Positions 1-8,909 of a stretch of 64,000 nt of DNA are shown here, piece after piece. Every line of letters starts with the position of its first letter. Positions within the stretch are counted from its first letter, which is position 1. Position numbers and translations under genes: made by a program. Under the pieces are notes generated by a model. That model made no database searches. It saw only the letters and a program-made list of their open reading frames with translations, and was not told where the DNA came from. The DNA is from JAPUEK01 sp963815355 (GTDB taxonomy: Bacteria; Pseudomonadota; Alphaproteobacteria; Rhodobacterales; Rhodobacteraceae): positions 310,001 through 374,000 of the forward strand of contig CAWFGJ010000013.1 of the NCBI GenBank assembly GCA_963815355.1, in the 5' to 3' direction.

Positions 1-321
1 ACGCTCGTCCACAGGCTCGCCGATCACGTTCATGATCCGGCCAAGGGTGGCCTTGCCAACCGGAACCGAGATCGGAGCGCCCGTGTCGGTGACCGGTGCG
101 CCACGCACCAGACCTTCGGTCGCATCCATAGCCACCGTCCGCACTGTGTTTTCGCCAAGGTGCTGGGCCACTTCAAGAACCAGCTTCTTGCCGTTGTTCT
201 CGGTAACCACGGCGTTCAGAATTGCGGGAAGTTCGCCTTCGAACTGCACGTCAACCACGGCGCCGATCACCTGCGTGACCTTGCCTGCCGCGGCAGCTGC
301 TTTCGCTGCTTTTGCCATCAT
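1..321 (-). CDS. atpD: F1Fo ATP synthase subunit beta (partial, N-terminus only)
   Basis: Catalytic beta subunit of the F1 sector, which makes ATP at the cytoplasmic face of the inner membrane. Only about 107 N-terminal residues are present; the gene runs off the left edge before its nucleotide-binding domain. The visible part is the N-terminal beta-barrel: an Ala/Lys-rich lead, then GKVTQVIGAVVDVQF and the typical GRIMNVIGEPVDE near residue 95. The start is a double ATG (321 or 318) behind the ribosome site CGGAGAAAC. It is last in atpH-A-G-D on this strand, 14 bases after atpG. Identity is certain from sequence and position. Confidence 0.97.
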   Translation of the reverse strand, partial: MMAKAAKAAAAAGKVTQVIGAVVDVQFEGELPAILNAVVTENNGKKLVLEVAQHLGENTVRTVAMDATEGLVRGAPVTDTGAPISVPVGKATLGRIMNVIGEPVDER

Positions 322-335
322 GTTTCTCCGGTTTA

Positions 336-1202
336 TCAGAGCGCCTCAGCGCCCGCGATGATTTCGATAAGCTCTTTGGTGATCGCAGCCTGACGCGAGC
401 GGTTGTAGATCGTCGTGTACTTGTTGATCATGTCGCCAGCGTTGCGCGTTGCGTTGTCCATGGCACTCATACGAGCGCCCTGTTCGGATGCACCGTTTTC
501 CAGCAGAGCGGTAAAGATCTGCGTGGCGACCCCGCGCGGCAGCAGGTCGGCCAGAACGGCCTCTTCGCTGGGCTCGTAGTCATAAAGTGCCGAAACCCCT
601 TCGCCGTCGTATTTGGCGGGGATCACCTGCAATGCGGTCGGGATCTGTGCAATCACCGACTGGAAGCGGCTGTAGAAGATCGTCACGACATCACAGTCGC
701 CAGCGTCAAACCGCCCCAAGACGTCGCGCGCGACGTGCTGAGCATTGGCATAGCTGACGCGTTTGACCTCGGACATGTCCACGTGGCCGACCATGTAGGC
801 GGCGTAATCGCGGCGCAGTTGCTCGCGGCCTTTTTTGCCGACCGTCAGGATTTTCACCGTCTTGCCTTCAGCGAGCAGCTCATTCGCCTTCGAGCGGGCC
901 ATCCGCACGATGCTTGAGTTAAAGCCGCCGCAAAGTCCGCGCTCCGAGGTCATGACAACCAACAGATGCACCTTGTCGCTGCCCGTCCCGGCCAAAAGCC
1001 GGGGCGCGCTTGCCGATTTACCAACCGAGGCTGCAAGGCCGCCCACAACCGCATTCATCCGCTCGGCATAGGGCCGGGCAGCTTCAGCGGCTTCTTGGGC
1101 GCGGCGCAGCTTCGCCGCAGACACCATCTGCATCGCCTTGGTGATCTTGCGGGTATTCTTGATACTCGCGATCTTGTTTTTTAGCGTCTTAAGGCTGGGC
1201 AT
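336..1202 (-). CDS. atpG: F1Fo ATP synthase subunit gamma
   Basis: Gamma subunit, the rotating central shaft of F1 that couples proton flow to catalysis. The 288 residues match the usual length. Family hallmarks are the N-terminal helix (MPSLKTLKNKIASIKNTRKI followed by TKAMQMV) and the C-terminal helix ending RQAAITKELIEIIAGAEAL, which form the coiled-coil shaft; SERGLCGGFN lies in the central Rossmann-like part. ATG start with a GGGGAG ribosome site. It lies 23 bases after atpA and 14 before atpD, so it is in the same operon. Confidence 0.98.
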   Translation of the reverse strand: MPSLKTLKNKIASIKNTRKITKAMQMVSAAKLRRAQEAAEAARPYAERMNAVVGGLAASVGKSASAPRLLAGTGSDKVHLLVVMTSERGLCGGFNSSIVRMARSKANELLAEGKTVKILTVGKKGREQLRRDYAAYMVGHVDMSEVKRVSYANAQHVARDVLGRFDAGDCDVVTIFYSRFQSVIAQIPTALQVIPAKYDGEGVSALYDYEPSEEAVLADLLPRGVATQIFTALLENGASEQGARMSAMDNATRNAGDMINKYTTIYNRSRQAAITKELIEIIAGAEAL

Positions 1203-1225
1203 GCGTTATCTCCCCTGCCCCGCCC

Positions 1226-2764
1226 TCAGGCGAAGTCTTTCGCGAATGCCGCGATCTCGGCCTTGATGGCTTTCTCCAGATCGCCCGCAACTTTGCGGTC
1301 GTTCTTGGTGATGTCTTCCAGCAAGGCTTTGCCCGTGGTCCGCAGGTGCTTCAGCAAACCGGCTTCAAAGCGGCCAACGTCCTTGACCGCGATCTTGTCC
1401 AGTGCGCCCGAGGTGCCTGCATAGATCACGCAGACGATTTCCGCACCGGTCAGCGGCGCATATTGCGGCTGCTTCATCAGTTCGGTCAGACGTGCACCAC
1501 GGTTCAGCAGCGCTTGGGTCGAGGCGTCAAGGTCGGAGCCGAACTGCGCGAAGGCAGCCATTTCGCGATACTGAGCCAGTTCCAGCTTCACCTTACCAGC
1601 CACCGACTTCATGGCGTTGGTCTGTGCGGACGAACCCACACGCGACACCGACAGACCGGTGTTCACAGCCGGGCGGATGCCCTGATAGAACAATTCGGTC
1701 TCAAGGAAGATCTGGCCGTCGGTGATCGAGATCACGTTCGTCGGAATAAAGGCCGACACGTCGCCGCCTTGGGTTTCGATGATCGGCAAAGCGGTCAACG
1801 AGCCCGAACCGAAGTCCGCGTTCAACTTGGACGAACGCTCCAGCAAACGGCTGTGCAGGTAGAACACGTCGCCCGGATAGGCTTCACGGCCCGGCGGACG
1901 GCGCAGCAAGAGCGACATCTGACGATACGCGACGGCCTGCTTGGAGAGGTCATCATAGATGATCAGCGCATGGCGGCCATTGTCGCGGAAGAATTCCGCC
2001 ATCGAGGTCGCGGCATAGGGTGCGAGGAACTGCAGCGGTGCCGGGTCGGATGCGGTCGCGGCCACCACGATCGTGTATTTGATCGCGCCGGTCTCTTCCA
2101 GCTTCTTCACCAACTGCGCCACGGTCGAGCGCTTTTGCCCGATAGCAACGTAGATGCAATACAGCTTCTTGCCTTCGTCGTCGCCAGCAGCCTCGTTATA
2201 GGACTTCTGGTTCAGAATGGTGTCCAGCGCCACGGCGGTCTTGCCGGTCTGACGGTCACCGATGATCAGTTCGCGCTGGCCACGGCCAACCGGGATCATG
2301 GCGTCAACGGCTTTGAGGCCGGTTGCCATCGGCTCATGCACCGATTTGCGCGGGATGATGCCTGGAGCCTTGACGTCGGCCTGACGGCGCTCGGTCGAAG
2401 CGATCGGGCCTTTGCCGTCGATCGGGTTGCCAAGGCCGTCCACAACGCGGCCCAGCAGGCCATTGCCCACCGGCACGTCCACGATGGACTTGGTGCGCTT
2501 GACGGTGTCGCCTTCCTTGATGTCCTGGTCGGAACCGAAGATCACGATACCGACGTTGTCGACTTCAAGGTTAAGCGCCATCCCGCGGATACCACCGGGG
2601 AATTCGACCATCTCGCCGGCCTGCACATTGTCGAGGCCGTGCACACGGGCAATCCCGTCACCGACCGACAATACGCGACCCACTTCGGCCACTTCAGCAT
2701 CTTTGCCAAAGTTTTTAATCTGCTCTTTGAGGATCGCAGAGATCTCAGCAGCCTGGATACCCAT
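1226..2764 (-). CDS. atpA: F1Fo ATP synthase subunit alpha
   Basis: Non-catalytic alpha subunit of F1; it alternates with beta in the hexamer and binds nucleotide. 512 residues. The P-loop GDRQTGKT is at residues 169-176, and the N-terminal MGIQAAEISAILKEQI is typical of alphaproteobacterial AtpA. I chose the ATG at 2764; a GTG one codon earlier is possible. The ATG shares one base with the atpH stop (TGATG), which implies translational coupling. Nothing unusual in composition or length. Confidence 0.98.
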   Translation of the reverse strand: MGIQAAEISAILKEQIKNFGKDAEVAEVGRVLSVGDGIARVHGLDNVQAGEMVEFPGGIRGMALNLEVDNVGIVIFGSDQDIKEGDTVKRTKSIVDVPVGNGLLGRVVDGLGNPIDGKGPIASTERRQADVKAPGIIPRKSVHEPMATGLKAVDAMIPVGRGQRELIIGDRQTGKTAVALDTILNQKSYNEAAGDDEGKKLYCIYVAIGQKRSTVAQLVKKLEETGAIKYTIVVAATASDPAPLQFLAPYAATSMAEFFRDNGRHALIIYDDLSKQAVAYRQMSLLLRRPPGREAYPGDVFYLHSRLLERSSKLNADFGSGSLTALPIIETQGGDVSAFIPTNVISITDGQIFLETELFYQGIRPAVNTGLSVSRVGSSAQTNAMKSVAGKVKLELAQYREMAAFAQFGSDLDASTQALLNRGARLTELMKQPQYAPLTGAEIVCVIYAGTSGALDKIAVKDVGRFEAGLLKHLRTTGKALLEDITKNDRKVAGDLEKAIKAEIAAFAKDFA

Positions 2765-3324
2765 CACCCAACCTCTTTCATTGCATTCTGGAGTGCCGCG
2801 AGCTTGGACTTGACCGACGTGTCGATCATGACCGAGCCCAGCTTGACGATAAGACCGCCGATAAGCGTTGCATCAACGGTGGTGTTCAGTTTCACATCCT
2901 TGCCGGTCTTGCCCTTCAACGAGGCAGCCAGCTTGGCGGATTGTTCCGAGGAAAGCGGCGCAGCCGCGATCACGTCGGCGGTCATTTCGCCCTTTTCATC
3001 GGCGATACGCGCCTTCAGGTCTTTGACCAGATGCGGCAGCACGAACAGCCGCCGCTTGGCCGCCATCAGCGCCAGCGTGTTGGCGGTCAGGGCAGAGACG
3101 CCCATCTTCGCCGCAACAGCCGCAATGGCCGCAGATTGCTCTGCCCGTGCGATCACCGGAGAGGAGATCACCTCGGACAGTTCCGGGCTGGCAGCAAGCG
3201 CTGCGCCCAATGCATCGGCATCAGCCTCAAGCGATTTGAGGGCTTTACCTTCTTTGGCTAGCTCAAACATTGCCTGCGCGTAGCGCCCCGCAATGCTCAA
3301 GGAGATCGAAGCAGTTTCGGACAC
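2764..3324 (-). CDS. atpH: F1Fo ATP synthase subunit delta
   Basis: Delta subunit, which attaches the top of F1 to the peripheral stalk. The chosen start is GTG at 3324, behind GGAAGGGATGAC. It gives 186 residues, the family's usual length, beginning with a SETASISLSIAGRYAQAMFE motif. A longer frame from 3363 adds 13 residues with no family resemblance. First gene of the visible atp cluster; its stop overlaps the atpA start. The C-terminal part (LGSVMIDTSVKSKLAAL) matches the conserved delta/OSCP ending. Confidence 0.96.
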   Translation of the reverse strand: MSETASISLSIAGRYAQAMFELAKEGKALKSLEADADALGAALAASPELSEVISSPVIARAEQSAAIAAVAAKMGVSALTANTLALMAAKRRLFVLPHLVKDLKARIADEKGEMTADVIAAAPLSSEQSAKLAASLKGKTGKDVKLNTTVDATLIGGLIVKLGSVMIDTSVKSKLAALQNAMKEVG

Positions 3325-3365
3325 GTCATCCCTTCCGCTGTCTAGGCCCCTCCCGTTCACCACCC

Positions 3366-3381
3366 GCGGGTCAAGACCCGC
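3366..3381. repeat. short inverted repeat in the atp leader
   Basis: GCGGGT, four-base loop CAAG, ACCCGC: a perfect 6-bp stem about 40 bases upstream of the atpH GTG. It would form a small hairpin in the atp mRNA leader if transcription starts further upstream. No T-run follows on either strand, so it is not a simple terminator. Function unknown. Confidence 0.5.
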
Positions 3382-3524
3382 TTGTGGCGCAAGCTTGGGG
3401 CATGCGTCTCTCGATTTCGGGCGTCTCTAGCAGAGTGGTTCCGGTGCCGCAACTGTGAAGCTGACATTCGTTGAACCATGGCCAACAATGATTTCAACGG
3501 CTTAGGGCAAAACAGCCTGAGTGC

Positions 3525-3550
3525 GACGCTTTGAAGCCCCAGAAAGCGTC
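3525..3550. repeat. 8-bp inverted repeat between methyltransferase and atp operon
   Basis: GACGCTTT and AAAGCGTC are perfect inverted arms around a 10-base loop. An A6 run follows on the plus strand, so on the minus strand the T6 run comes before the stem. That is the wrong side for an intrinsic terminator of the minus-strand methyltransferase gene. It could be an operator or an RNA stem. Confidence 0.5.
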
Positions 3551-3633
3551 AAAAAACGGTGAATCACCCGCCGATATTTCGCCTTTTTCGTCGCCACGGC
3601 CCTGCGCGCGGGCTTGGTGCCCGACACACTGCC

Positions 3634-4440
3634 CTACGGGCCGGCGCGATCCGGCTTGGCAAACCCCGCCGCACTCGGCCCTTTTGCACGGGGCGATGGC
3701 ACGGGCTGGCCCACACCTTGGCCCACGCCTTCCAGCACCCGCAGCGGTCGGCGCACCACCGCCCCAAGGCCGCCCCGCGTCGGCGCGTAGACCTGTTTGG
3801 AGGCTTCGATCAGCAAGATCCCCCCCGACAGCCACGGCATGTGCTGGCCCACGCGCTCCCAAAACCGGGCGGTCCGCAGCCAGAACGGTGCCTGACTTGG
3901 CGGGGCGTGCAGGATCGTCATGTTCCGTTCGGGGGTAAAGCCGTGGCGCTTGAGCTGCGCCTCCAACTGGCCCGCCGTATAGGGCCGCCCAAAGCCAAAG
4001 GGCGTCAGGTCTCGCCGCGCCCAAAGCCCCGCGCGGTTGGGCACCACAAACATCGCCCGCCCGCCCGGCCCCAGAACCCGATGCGCCTCATCCAGAACCG
4101 CCGCCGGGTTTTCGGAGGTCTCCAACCCGTGCATCACCATCAGCCGGTCGACCATTCCGGTGGCCAAGGGCCAGTGCCGCTCTTCGCACAGCACGCTTAC
4201 GTTCTCCATGCCGGCAGGCCAAGGCATTACCCCTTGCGGCCCCGGCATCAACCCGATGACCCGGCGCACCTCGGACAGATAGGGGCGCAGCAGTGGCACC
4301 GCAAAGCCGAACCCGGCCACGGTCTGGCCGGGCAAAGGCGGCCACATCTCAACCAGCTTGTCACGGATCGCGCGCTGCGCCACGCGGCCCAGTTGGGTGC
4401 GATAGTAGAAGTTCCGCAGGTCGAGCACATCCAGATGCAT
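3634..4440 (-). CDS. class I SAM-dependent methyltransferase-like protein
   Basis: Predicted cytoplasmic methyltransferase of 268 residues; substrate unknown. The middle carries the usual late motifs (MVMHGLETSENPAAVLDEAH, then LGPGGRAMFVVPNR, residues about 108-142), as in small-molecule Rossmann methyltransferases. Motif I is odd: where most members have a D/E-x-G-x-G loop, this one reads VAGFGFAVPLL at about 41-51, so SAM binding is less certain. The C-terminal 40 residues are basic and Pro-rich. It is divergently placed from gloB with about 210 bases between starts. The domain assignment is firm, the function is not. Confidence 0.75.
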   Translation of the reverse strand: MHLDVLDLRNFYYRTQLGRVAQRAIRDKLVEMWPPLPGQTVAGFGFAVPLLRPYLSEVRRVIGLMPGPQGVMPWPAGMENVSVLCEERHWPLATGMVDRLMVMHGLETSENPAAVLDEAHRVLGPGGRAMFVVPNRAGLWARRDLTPFGFGRPYTAGQLEAQLKRHGFTPERNMTILHAPPSQAPFWLRTARFWERVGQHMPWLSGGILLIEASKQVYAPTRGGLGAVVRRPLRVLEGVGQGVGQPVPSPRAKGPSAAGFAKPDRAGP

Positions 4441-4654
4441 TCAGGCCAATCCCCCTCTGCAGCATCACAGACGCTGCCGCGCCCCGACCATACCAAACCC
4501 GGGCCCACACGCCACACCTCAATCCAACGGCCCCGCCCCCGGTGCAAAAGCCATCCCGCCCGGAAACGCTGGCCGCAAACCGTTGCGCGGGTTCGAGTTG
4601 CACCCCCCGCCCGTTTGCGTCACCATTGGCACAGCGAAACTTGAAGGCCGCGAC

Positions 4655-5422
4655 ATGAGTCTAGAACTCGTCACCATCCCTTGCCTCAAAGACAACTACG
4701 CATTCTTGCTTTTTGATGCCGTAAGCAAAACAGCGGCGGTCGTCGATGTGCCTGATGCGGCCCCGATCTTGGCCGCGCTGGACACGCGGGGCTGGCGGCT
4801 GACCGATATTCTGATCACCCACCACCATTCCGACCATATCGACGGCGTGGAAGAGCTGCGCACTGTCACCGGCGCCCGCGTCACCGGGGCCGAGGCCGAC
4901 CGCGCCCGCCTGCCCCGTCTGGACTGGTCGCTTGCCGAGGGGGATTTCGTCTTTCTGGGGGCGGAACGTGGCCGCGTGCTGGAGGTGCCGGGCCATACCG
5001 TGGGCCACATCGCCTTTCACTTCCCCGATTCCGCGCTGGCCTTTACCGGCGACAGCCTGATGGCGGGGGGCTGCGGGCGGCTCTTTGAAGGCACGCCCGA
5101 CCAGATGTGGTCCAGCCTGCAAAAGCTGGCCGCCCTGCCCGCCAAGACCCGGATCTGTTCGGGCCACGAATACACCGCCGCCAACCTGCGCTTTGCGGCA
5201 CTGGTTGATCACGGCAACGTGGCGCTGCAGGCCCGCATTGCCAAGGTCGCCAAAGCGCGCGACGAAGCACTGCCCACCGTCCCCTCGCTCCTTTCGGGTG
5301 AGCGCGCAACAAATCCGTTCCTGCGCCCTTCCGATCCGGCAATCCGCACCTATCTAGGAATGGAAAGCGCAACAGACGCCGAAGTTTTCGCCGAGCTGCG
5401 CAGCCGCAAGGATCGTTTCTAA
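4655..5422 (+). CDS. gloB: hydroxyacylglutathione hydrolase (glyoxalase II)
   Basis: Hydrolyses S-D-lactoylglutathione to D-lactate and glutathione, the second step of methylglyoxal detoxification. 255 residues from the ATG at 4655, the normal GloB length; the open frame extends further upstream but without similarity. The metallo-beta-lactamase motif THHHSDH gives ligands His56, His58, Asp60 and His61. GHTVGHIAFH and FTGDSLMAGGCGRLFEGT follow, then SGHEYTAANLRFA near the C-terminal half, which is typical of glyoxalase II. Divergent from the methyltransferase; clpA follows on the same strand after 216 bases. Confidence 0.96.
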   Translation: MSLELVTIPCLKDNYAFLLFDAVSKTAAVVDVPDAAPILAALDTRGWRLTDILITHHHSDHIDGVEELRTVTGARVTGAEADRARLPRLDWSLAEGDFVFLGAERGRVLEVPGHTVGHIAFHFPDSALAFTGDSLMAGGCGRLFEGTPDQMWSSLQKLAALPAKTRICSGHEYTAANLRFAALVDHGNVALQARIAKVAKARDEALPTVPSLLSGERATNPFLRPSDPAIRTYLGMESATDAEVFAELRSRKDRF

Positions 5423-5638
5423 CCCACCCCTTTCCCCCGACACGGCCCCCGCGATCAATTTCCGATCACAGGGCTGAGTCTTCTAGGTCACCCCTGATCA
5501 CTTTTGCGCTCTGCCGCGAAGTCTTTGGGAATTAGGGCTTGAAGTCGGGAAAATAAAACCGATCCTTAACCGTATGAGGCCACGGTTAGGACGGGCACGA
5601 TGTGTCCGCCGACCCTGAGAAACAGGAGCACGAAACAA

Positions 5639-7957
5639 GTGCCATCTTTTTCCACCACACTCGAACAGGCCATCCACGGCGCCCTGGCCCTCGCCAATAC
5701 CCGGCGGCATGAACTTGCCACGCTGGAGCATCTGTTGCTCGCGCTCATCGACGAACCCGATGCAGCGCGCGTGATGAAGGCGTGCTCGGTCGATCTGGAC
5801 GATCTGCGCAAAACGCTGGTGGAATTCATCGATGATGATCTGTCCACCCTTGTCACAGATGTCGAAGGGTCCGAAGCGGTTCCGACCGCCGCCTTCCAGC
5901 GCGTCATCCAGCGCGCGGCGATCCATGTGCAGTCCTCGGGCCGCACAGAGGTGACGGGGGCCAATGTCCTCGTGGCCATCTTTGCCGAACGCGAATCCAA
6001 CGCGGCCTATTTCCTGCAAGAACAGGATATGACCCGCTATGACGCGGTGAACTTCATCGCCCACGGCGTCGCCAAGGACCCGTCCTTTGGCGAAGCGCGC
6101 CCGGTTTCCGGCGCCGAAGAGCACCACGAAACACCCAAGGCCGAGGCGGGTGAGGCCAAGGAATCGGCCCTGTCAAAATACTGCGTCGATCTGAACGTCA
6201 AAGCGCTGAAAGGCGAAGTTGACCCCCTGATCGGTCGTGAGGATGAGGTGGAACGCGCCATTCAGGTGCTTTGCCGCCGCCGCAAGAACAACCCGCTTCT
6301 GGTGGGCGATCCCGGCGTGGGCAAAACCGCCATCGCCGAAGGTCTGGCCAAAAAGATCGTCGACAAGCAGACCCCGGAAATCCTTGCCCATGCAACGATT
6401 TTCTCGCTCGACATGGGCGCCTTGCTGGCAGGCACTCGCTATCGCGGCGACTTTGAGGAACGTCTGAAAGCCGTCGTCAAAGAGATGGAAGATCACCCCG
6501 ACGCGATCCTTTTCATCGATGAAATCCACACCGTTATCGGTGCCGGGGCCACATCGGGCGGGGCGATGGATGCCTCAAACCTGCTGAAACCGGCCCTTCA
6601 GGGCGGCAAGCTGCGCTGCATGGGGTCCACCACCTACAAGGAATTCCGTCAGCACTTTGAAAAGGACCGCGCCTTGTCGCGGCGCTTCCAGAAGATCGAC
6701 GTGAATGAACCTTCGGTCCCCGATGCCATCAAGATCCTGATGGGCCTCAAGCCACATTTTGAGGAACACCACGACCTGCGCTACACCAACGACGCGATCA
6801 AGTCGGCGGTGGAACTGGCCGCGCGCTATATCCACGACCGCAAACTGCCCAACTCGGCGATCGACGTGATCGACGAGGCGGGGGCGGCCCAGCACCTGCT
6901 GACCGAGGCCAAGCGCCGCAAAAGCCTTGGCGTCAAAGAGATTGAGGCGGTCGTCGCCAAGATCGCCCGCATTCCGGCCAAGACCGTCTCCAAAGACGAT
7001 GCCGAAACGCTGCGCGATCTGGAAAAGACGCTCAAGCGCGTGGTGTTCGGTCAGGACAAAGCGGTGGAGGCGTTGTGCAGCGCCATCAAACTGGCCCGCG
7101 CCGGTCTGCGCGAACCTGAAAAGCCCATCGGCAACTACCTGTTCGCAGGCCCGACCGGTGTCGGCAAAACCGAGGTGGCCAAGCAACTCGCCTCTTCCCT
7201 CGGGGTAAAGCTGCTGCGCTTCGACATGTCGGAGTATATGGAGAAACACGCCGTTTCGCGCCTGATCGGTGCGCCTCCGGGCTATGTCGGCTTTGATCAG
7301 GGCGGCATGCTGACCGACGGCGTCGATCAAGACCCCCATTGCGTCCTGTTGCTGGATGAAATGGAAAAGGCGCATCCGGATGTCTACAACATCCTGCTGC
7401 AGGTGATGGACCACGGCAAACTGACCGACCACAACGGACGGACGGTGGATTTCCGCAACGTGATCCTGATCATGACTTCGAACGCCGGGGCGTCAGAGAT
7501 GACCAAGAACTCCATCGGCTTCAACCGCGATCGCCGCACGGGTGAGGACACTGCCGCAATTGAGCGGACCTTCACCCCGGAATTCCGCAACCGTCTGGAT
7601 GCAGTGATCTCGTTCGCCTCGCTTGATAAGGCGGTGATCATGGAGGTGGTGACCAAGTTCGTGCTTCAACTCGAAGCGCAACTGATGGACCGCAACGTCC
7701 ACATCGACCTGACCCCCGAGGCGGCGGCATGGCTGGGCGAGAAGGGCTATGATGACAAGATGGGTGCGCGTCCCCTGGGCCGCGTCATTCAGGAATACAT
7801 CAAAAAGCCGCTCGCCGAAGAGTTGCTGTTCGGCAAGCTGACCAAGGGCGGCACCGTCCATGTCGGCGTAAAGGATGGCGCGCTGGAGTTGAGCTATGAA
7901 GAGCCGCAAAATCCGCGGCTTACCCGCTCCAAGCCGCCGTTGCTGACGGCTGAGTAA
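5639..7957 (+). CDS. clpA: ATP-dependent Clp protease ATP-binding subunit ClpA
   Basis: AAA+ unfoldase that feeds substrates, including N-degron proteins, into ClpP. The GTG start at 5639 follows CAGGAG by about ten bases and gives 772 residues beginning VPSFSTTLEQAIHGALALA; the frame is open 13 codons further up. Clp N-domain at 1-145, D1 Walker A GDPGVGKT at 223-230 and Walker B LFIDE about 291-295, D2 Walker A GPTGVGKT at 504-511. The ClpP-docking loop IGF is at about 626-628. No clpS, the usual adaptor partner, lies next to it. The M23 peptidase gene follows after 7 bases. Confidence 0.97.
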   Translation: MPSFSTTLEQAIHGALALANTRRHELATLEHLLLALIDEPDAARVMKACSVDLDDLRKTLVEFIDDDLSTLVTDVEGSEAVPTAAFQRVIQRAAIHVQSSGRTEVTGANVLVAIFAERESNAAYFLQEQDMTRYDAVNFIAHGVAKDPSFGEARPVSGAEEHHETPKAEAGEAKESALSKYCVDLNVKALKGEVDPLIGREDEVERAIQVLCRRRKNNPLLVGDPGVGKTAIAEGLAKKIVDKQTPEILAHATIFSLDMGALLAGTRYRGDFEERLKAVVKEMEDHPDAILFIDEIHTVIGAGATSGGAMDASNLLKPALQGGKLRCMGSTTYKEFRQHFEKDRALSRRFQKIDVNEPSVPDAIKILMGLKPHFEEHHDLRYTNDAIKSAVELAARYIHDRKLPNSAIDVIDEAGAAQHLLTEAKRRKSLGVKEIEAVVAKIARIPAKTVSKDDAETLRDLEKTLKRVVFGQDKAVEALCSAIKLARAGLREPEKPIGNYLFAGPTGVGKTEVAKQLASSLGVKLLRFDMSEYMEKHAVSRLIGAPPGYVGFDQGGMLTDGVDQDPHCVLLLDEMEKAHPDVYNILLQVMDHGKLTDHNGRTVDFRNVILIMTSNAGASEMTKNSIGFNRDRRTGEDTAAIERTFTPEFRNRLDAVISFASLDKAVIMEVVTKFVLQLEAQLMDRNVHIDLTPEAAAWLGEKGYDDKMGARPLGRVIQEYIKKPLAEELLFGKLTKGGTVHVGVKDGALELSYEEPQNPRLTRSKPPLLTAE

Positions 7958-7964
7958 GCAGCGC

Positions 7965-8900
7965 ATGCTGCGATCGTTTGTGCTTTCATTGGCCCTCGCC
8001 TCTCCGGCGGGGGCCTTTGATTTGGCGTTTCCCGCCGACTGTCGTCTGGGGCGTTCGTGCTATATCCAGAACTACGTCGACAGCGATCCCGGGCCGGGCG
8101 TGCAGGACCCGGGCTGCGGGCCATTGTCCTATGACAGCCACGACGGCACCGATATTGCCCTGCCAACCCGGGCCGACATGCAAGAGGGCGTCGCGGTTCT
8201 GGCGGCCGCTGCGGGCACGGTCAGCGGCCTGCGCGATGGGGTGGCCGATTTTGCACCCGTGGTCTTGGGTCAGGAATGTGGAAACGGGGTGGTGCTGGAT
8301 CACGGCGACGGCTGGGAAACCCAGTATTGCCACCTGAAACAGGGCACTGTCGCCGTGGCTGTGGGCCAGTCGCTGCCCGCGGGCGCCGTGCTGGGCCAGA
8401 TCGGGCAATCCGGCCAAGCCGATTTTCCGCATCTGCACCTGACGCTGCGCCATGATGGCGCCACCGTTGACCCGTTCGCCCCCGACCCAGCCACCGCCTG
8501 CGGGGTAGAGCGTTCAACCCTGTGGGCCAAGCCTGTTCCGTTTCAGCCCGGCGGCCTGTTGCGTGTCGGCATCAGCACCGCAGTGCCGGACTATGACGCG
8601 ATCAAGGCCGGGCTCGACAGCCCCGATCTGCCCAAGACCGCGCCCGCGCTGGTGGTCTGGGTCTATCTGTTCGGCACCCAACCCGGCGATGCGCTGCTTT
8701 TCACGCTGCGCGGCCCCGACGGGATCGTGCTGACCGAACGCAGCGTGCTGGACAAAACGCAAGCGCTGGCTTTTCGCGCGGTCGGCAAGAAGCGGGCGGT
8801 GCAGGCGTGGCCGACAGGGGGCTATGTGGCCGAGGTGCGGATGCTGCGCGGGACGCGGGAATTGGGGCACAAGGGCTACATGCTGACGGTCACCGACTGA
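7965..8900 (+). CDS. secreted M23-family metallopeptidase
   Basis: Predicted periplasmic zinc endopeptidase or its relative, acting on peptidoglycan cross-links. 311 residues with a signal peptide (about 1-17, ending SPAGA). LytM-type metal ligands are present: SHDGTD (His59, Asp63), a His in QYCHL at 123, and PHLHL (His156, His158). The roughly 130-residue C-terminal part resembles nothing I can name. It follows clpA closely and is convergent with the OmpA/MotB-like gene (9-base gap). An intact metal site suggests an active enzyme. Confidence 0.88.
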   Translation: MLRSFVLSLALASPAGAFDLAFPADCRLGRSCYIQNYVDSDPGPGVQDPGCGPLSYDSHDGTDIALPTRADMQEGVAVLAAAAGTVSGLRDGVADFAPVVLGQECGNGVVLDHGDGWETQYCHLKQGTVAVAVGQSLPAGAVLGQIGQSGQADFPHLHLTLRHDGATVDPFAPDPATACGVERSTLWAKPVPFQPGGLLRVGISTAVPDYDAIKAGLDSPDLPKTAPALVVWVYLFGTQPGDALLFTLRGPDGIVLTERSVLDKTQALAFRAVGKKRAVQAWPTGGYVAEVRMLRGTRELGHKGYMLTVTD

Positions 8901-8909
8901 CCGCAACGG

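Larger units (their letters stand above)
3325..3633. other. 309-base gene-free gap upstream of atpH
   Basis: No frame here looks like a real gene; the overlapping frames are shadows of the methyltransferase gene. It should hold the atp operon promoter on the minus strand, but I could not pick convincing -35/-10 boxes. Two inverted repeats are visible (3366-3381 and 3525-3550), listed separately. Confidence 0.6.

Noticed and set aside
1346..3283. 645-residue open frame on the plus strand across atpA and atpH
   Set aside because: Shadow of the atp genes in a high-GC sequence; no domain, no start signal.
5540..5600. Heat-shock promoter before clpA
   Set aside because: A CTTGAAG sequence is present but no matching -10 at the right distance.
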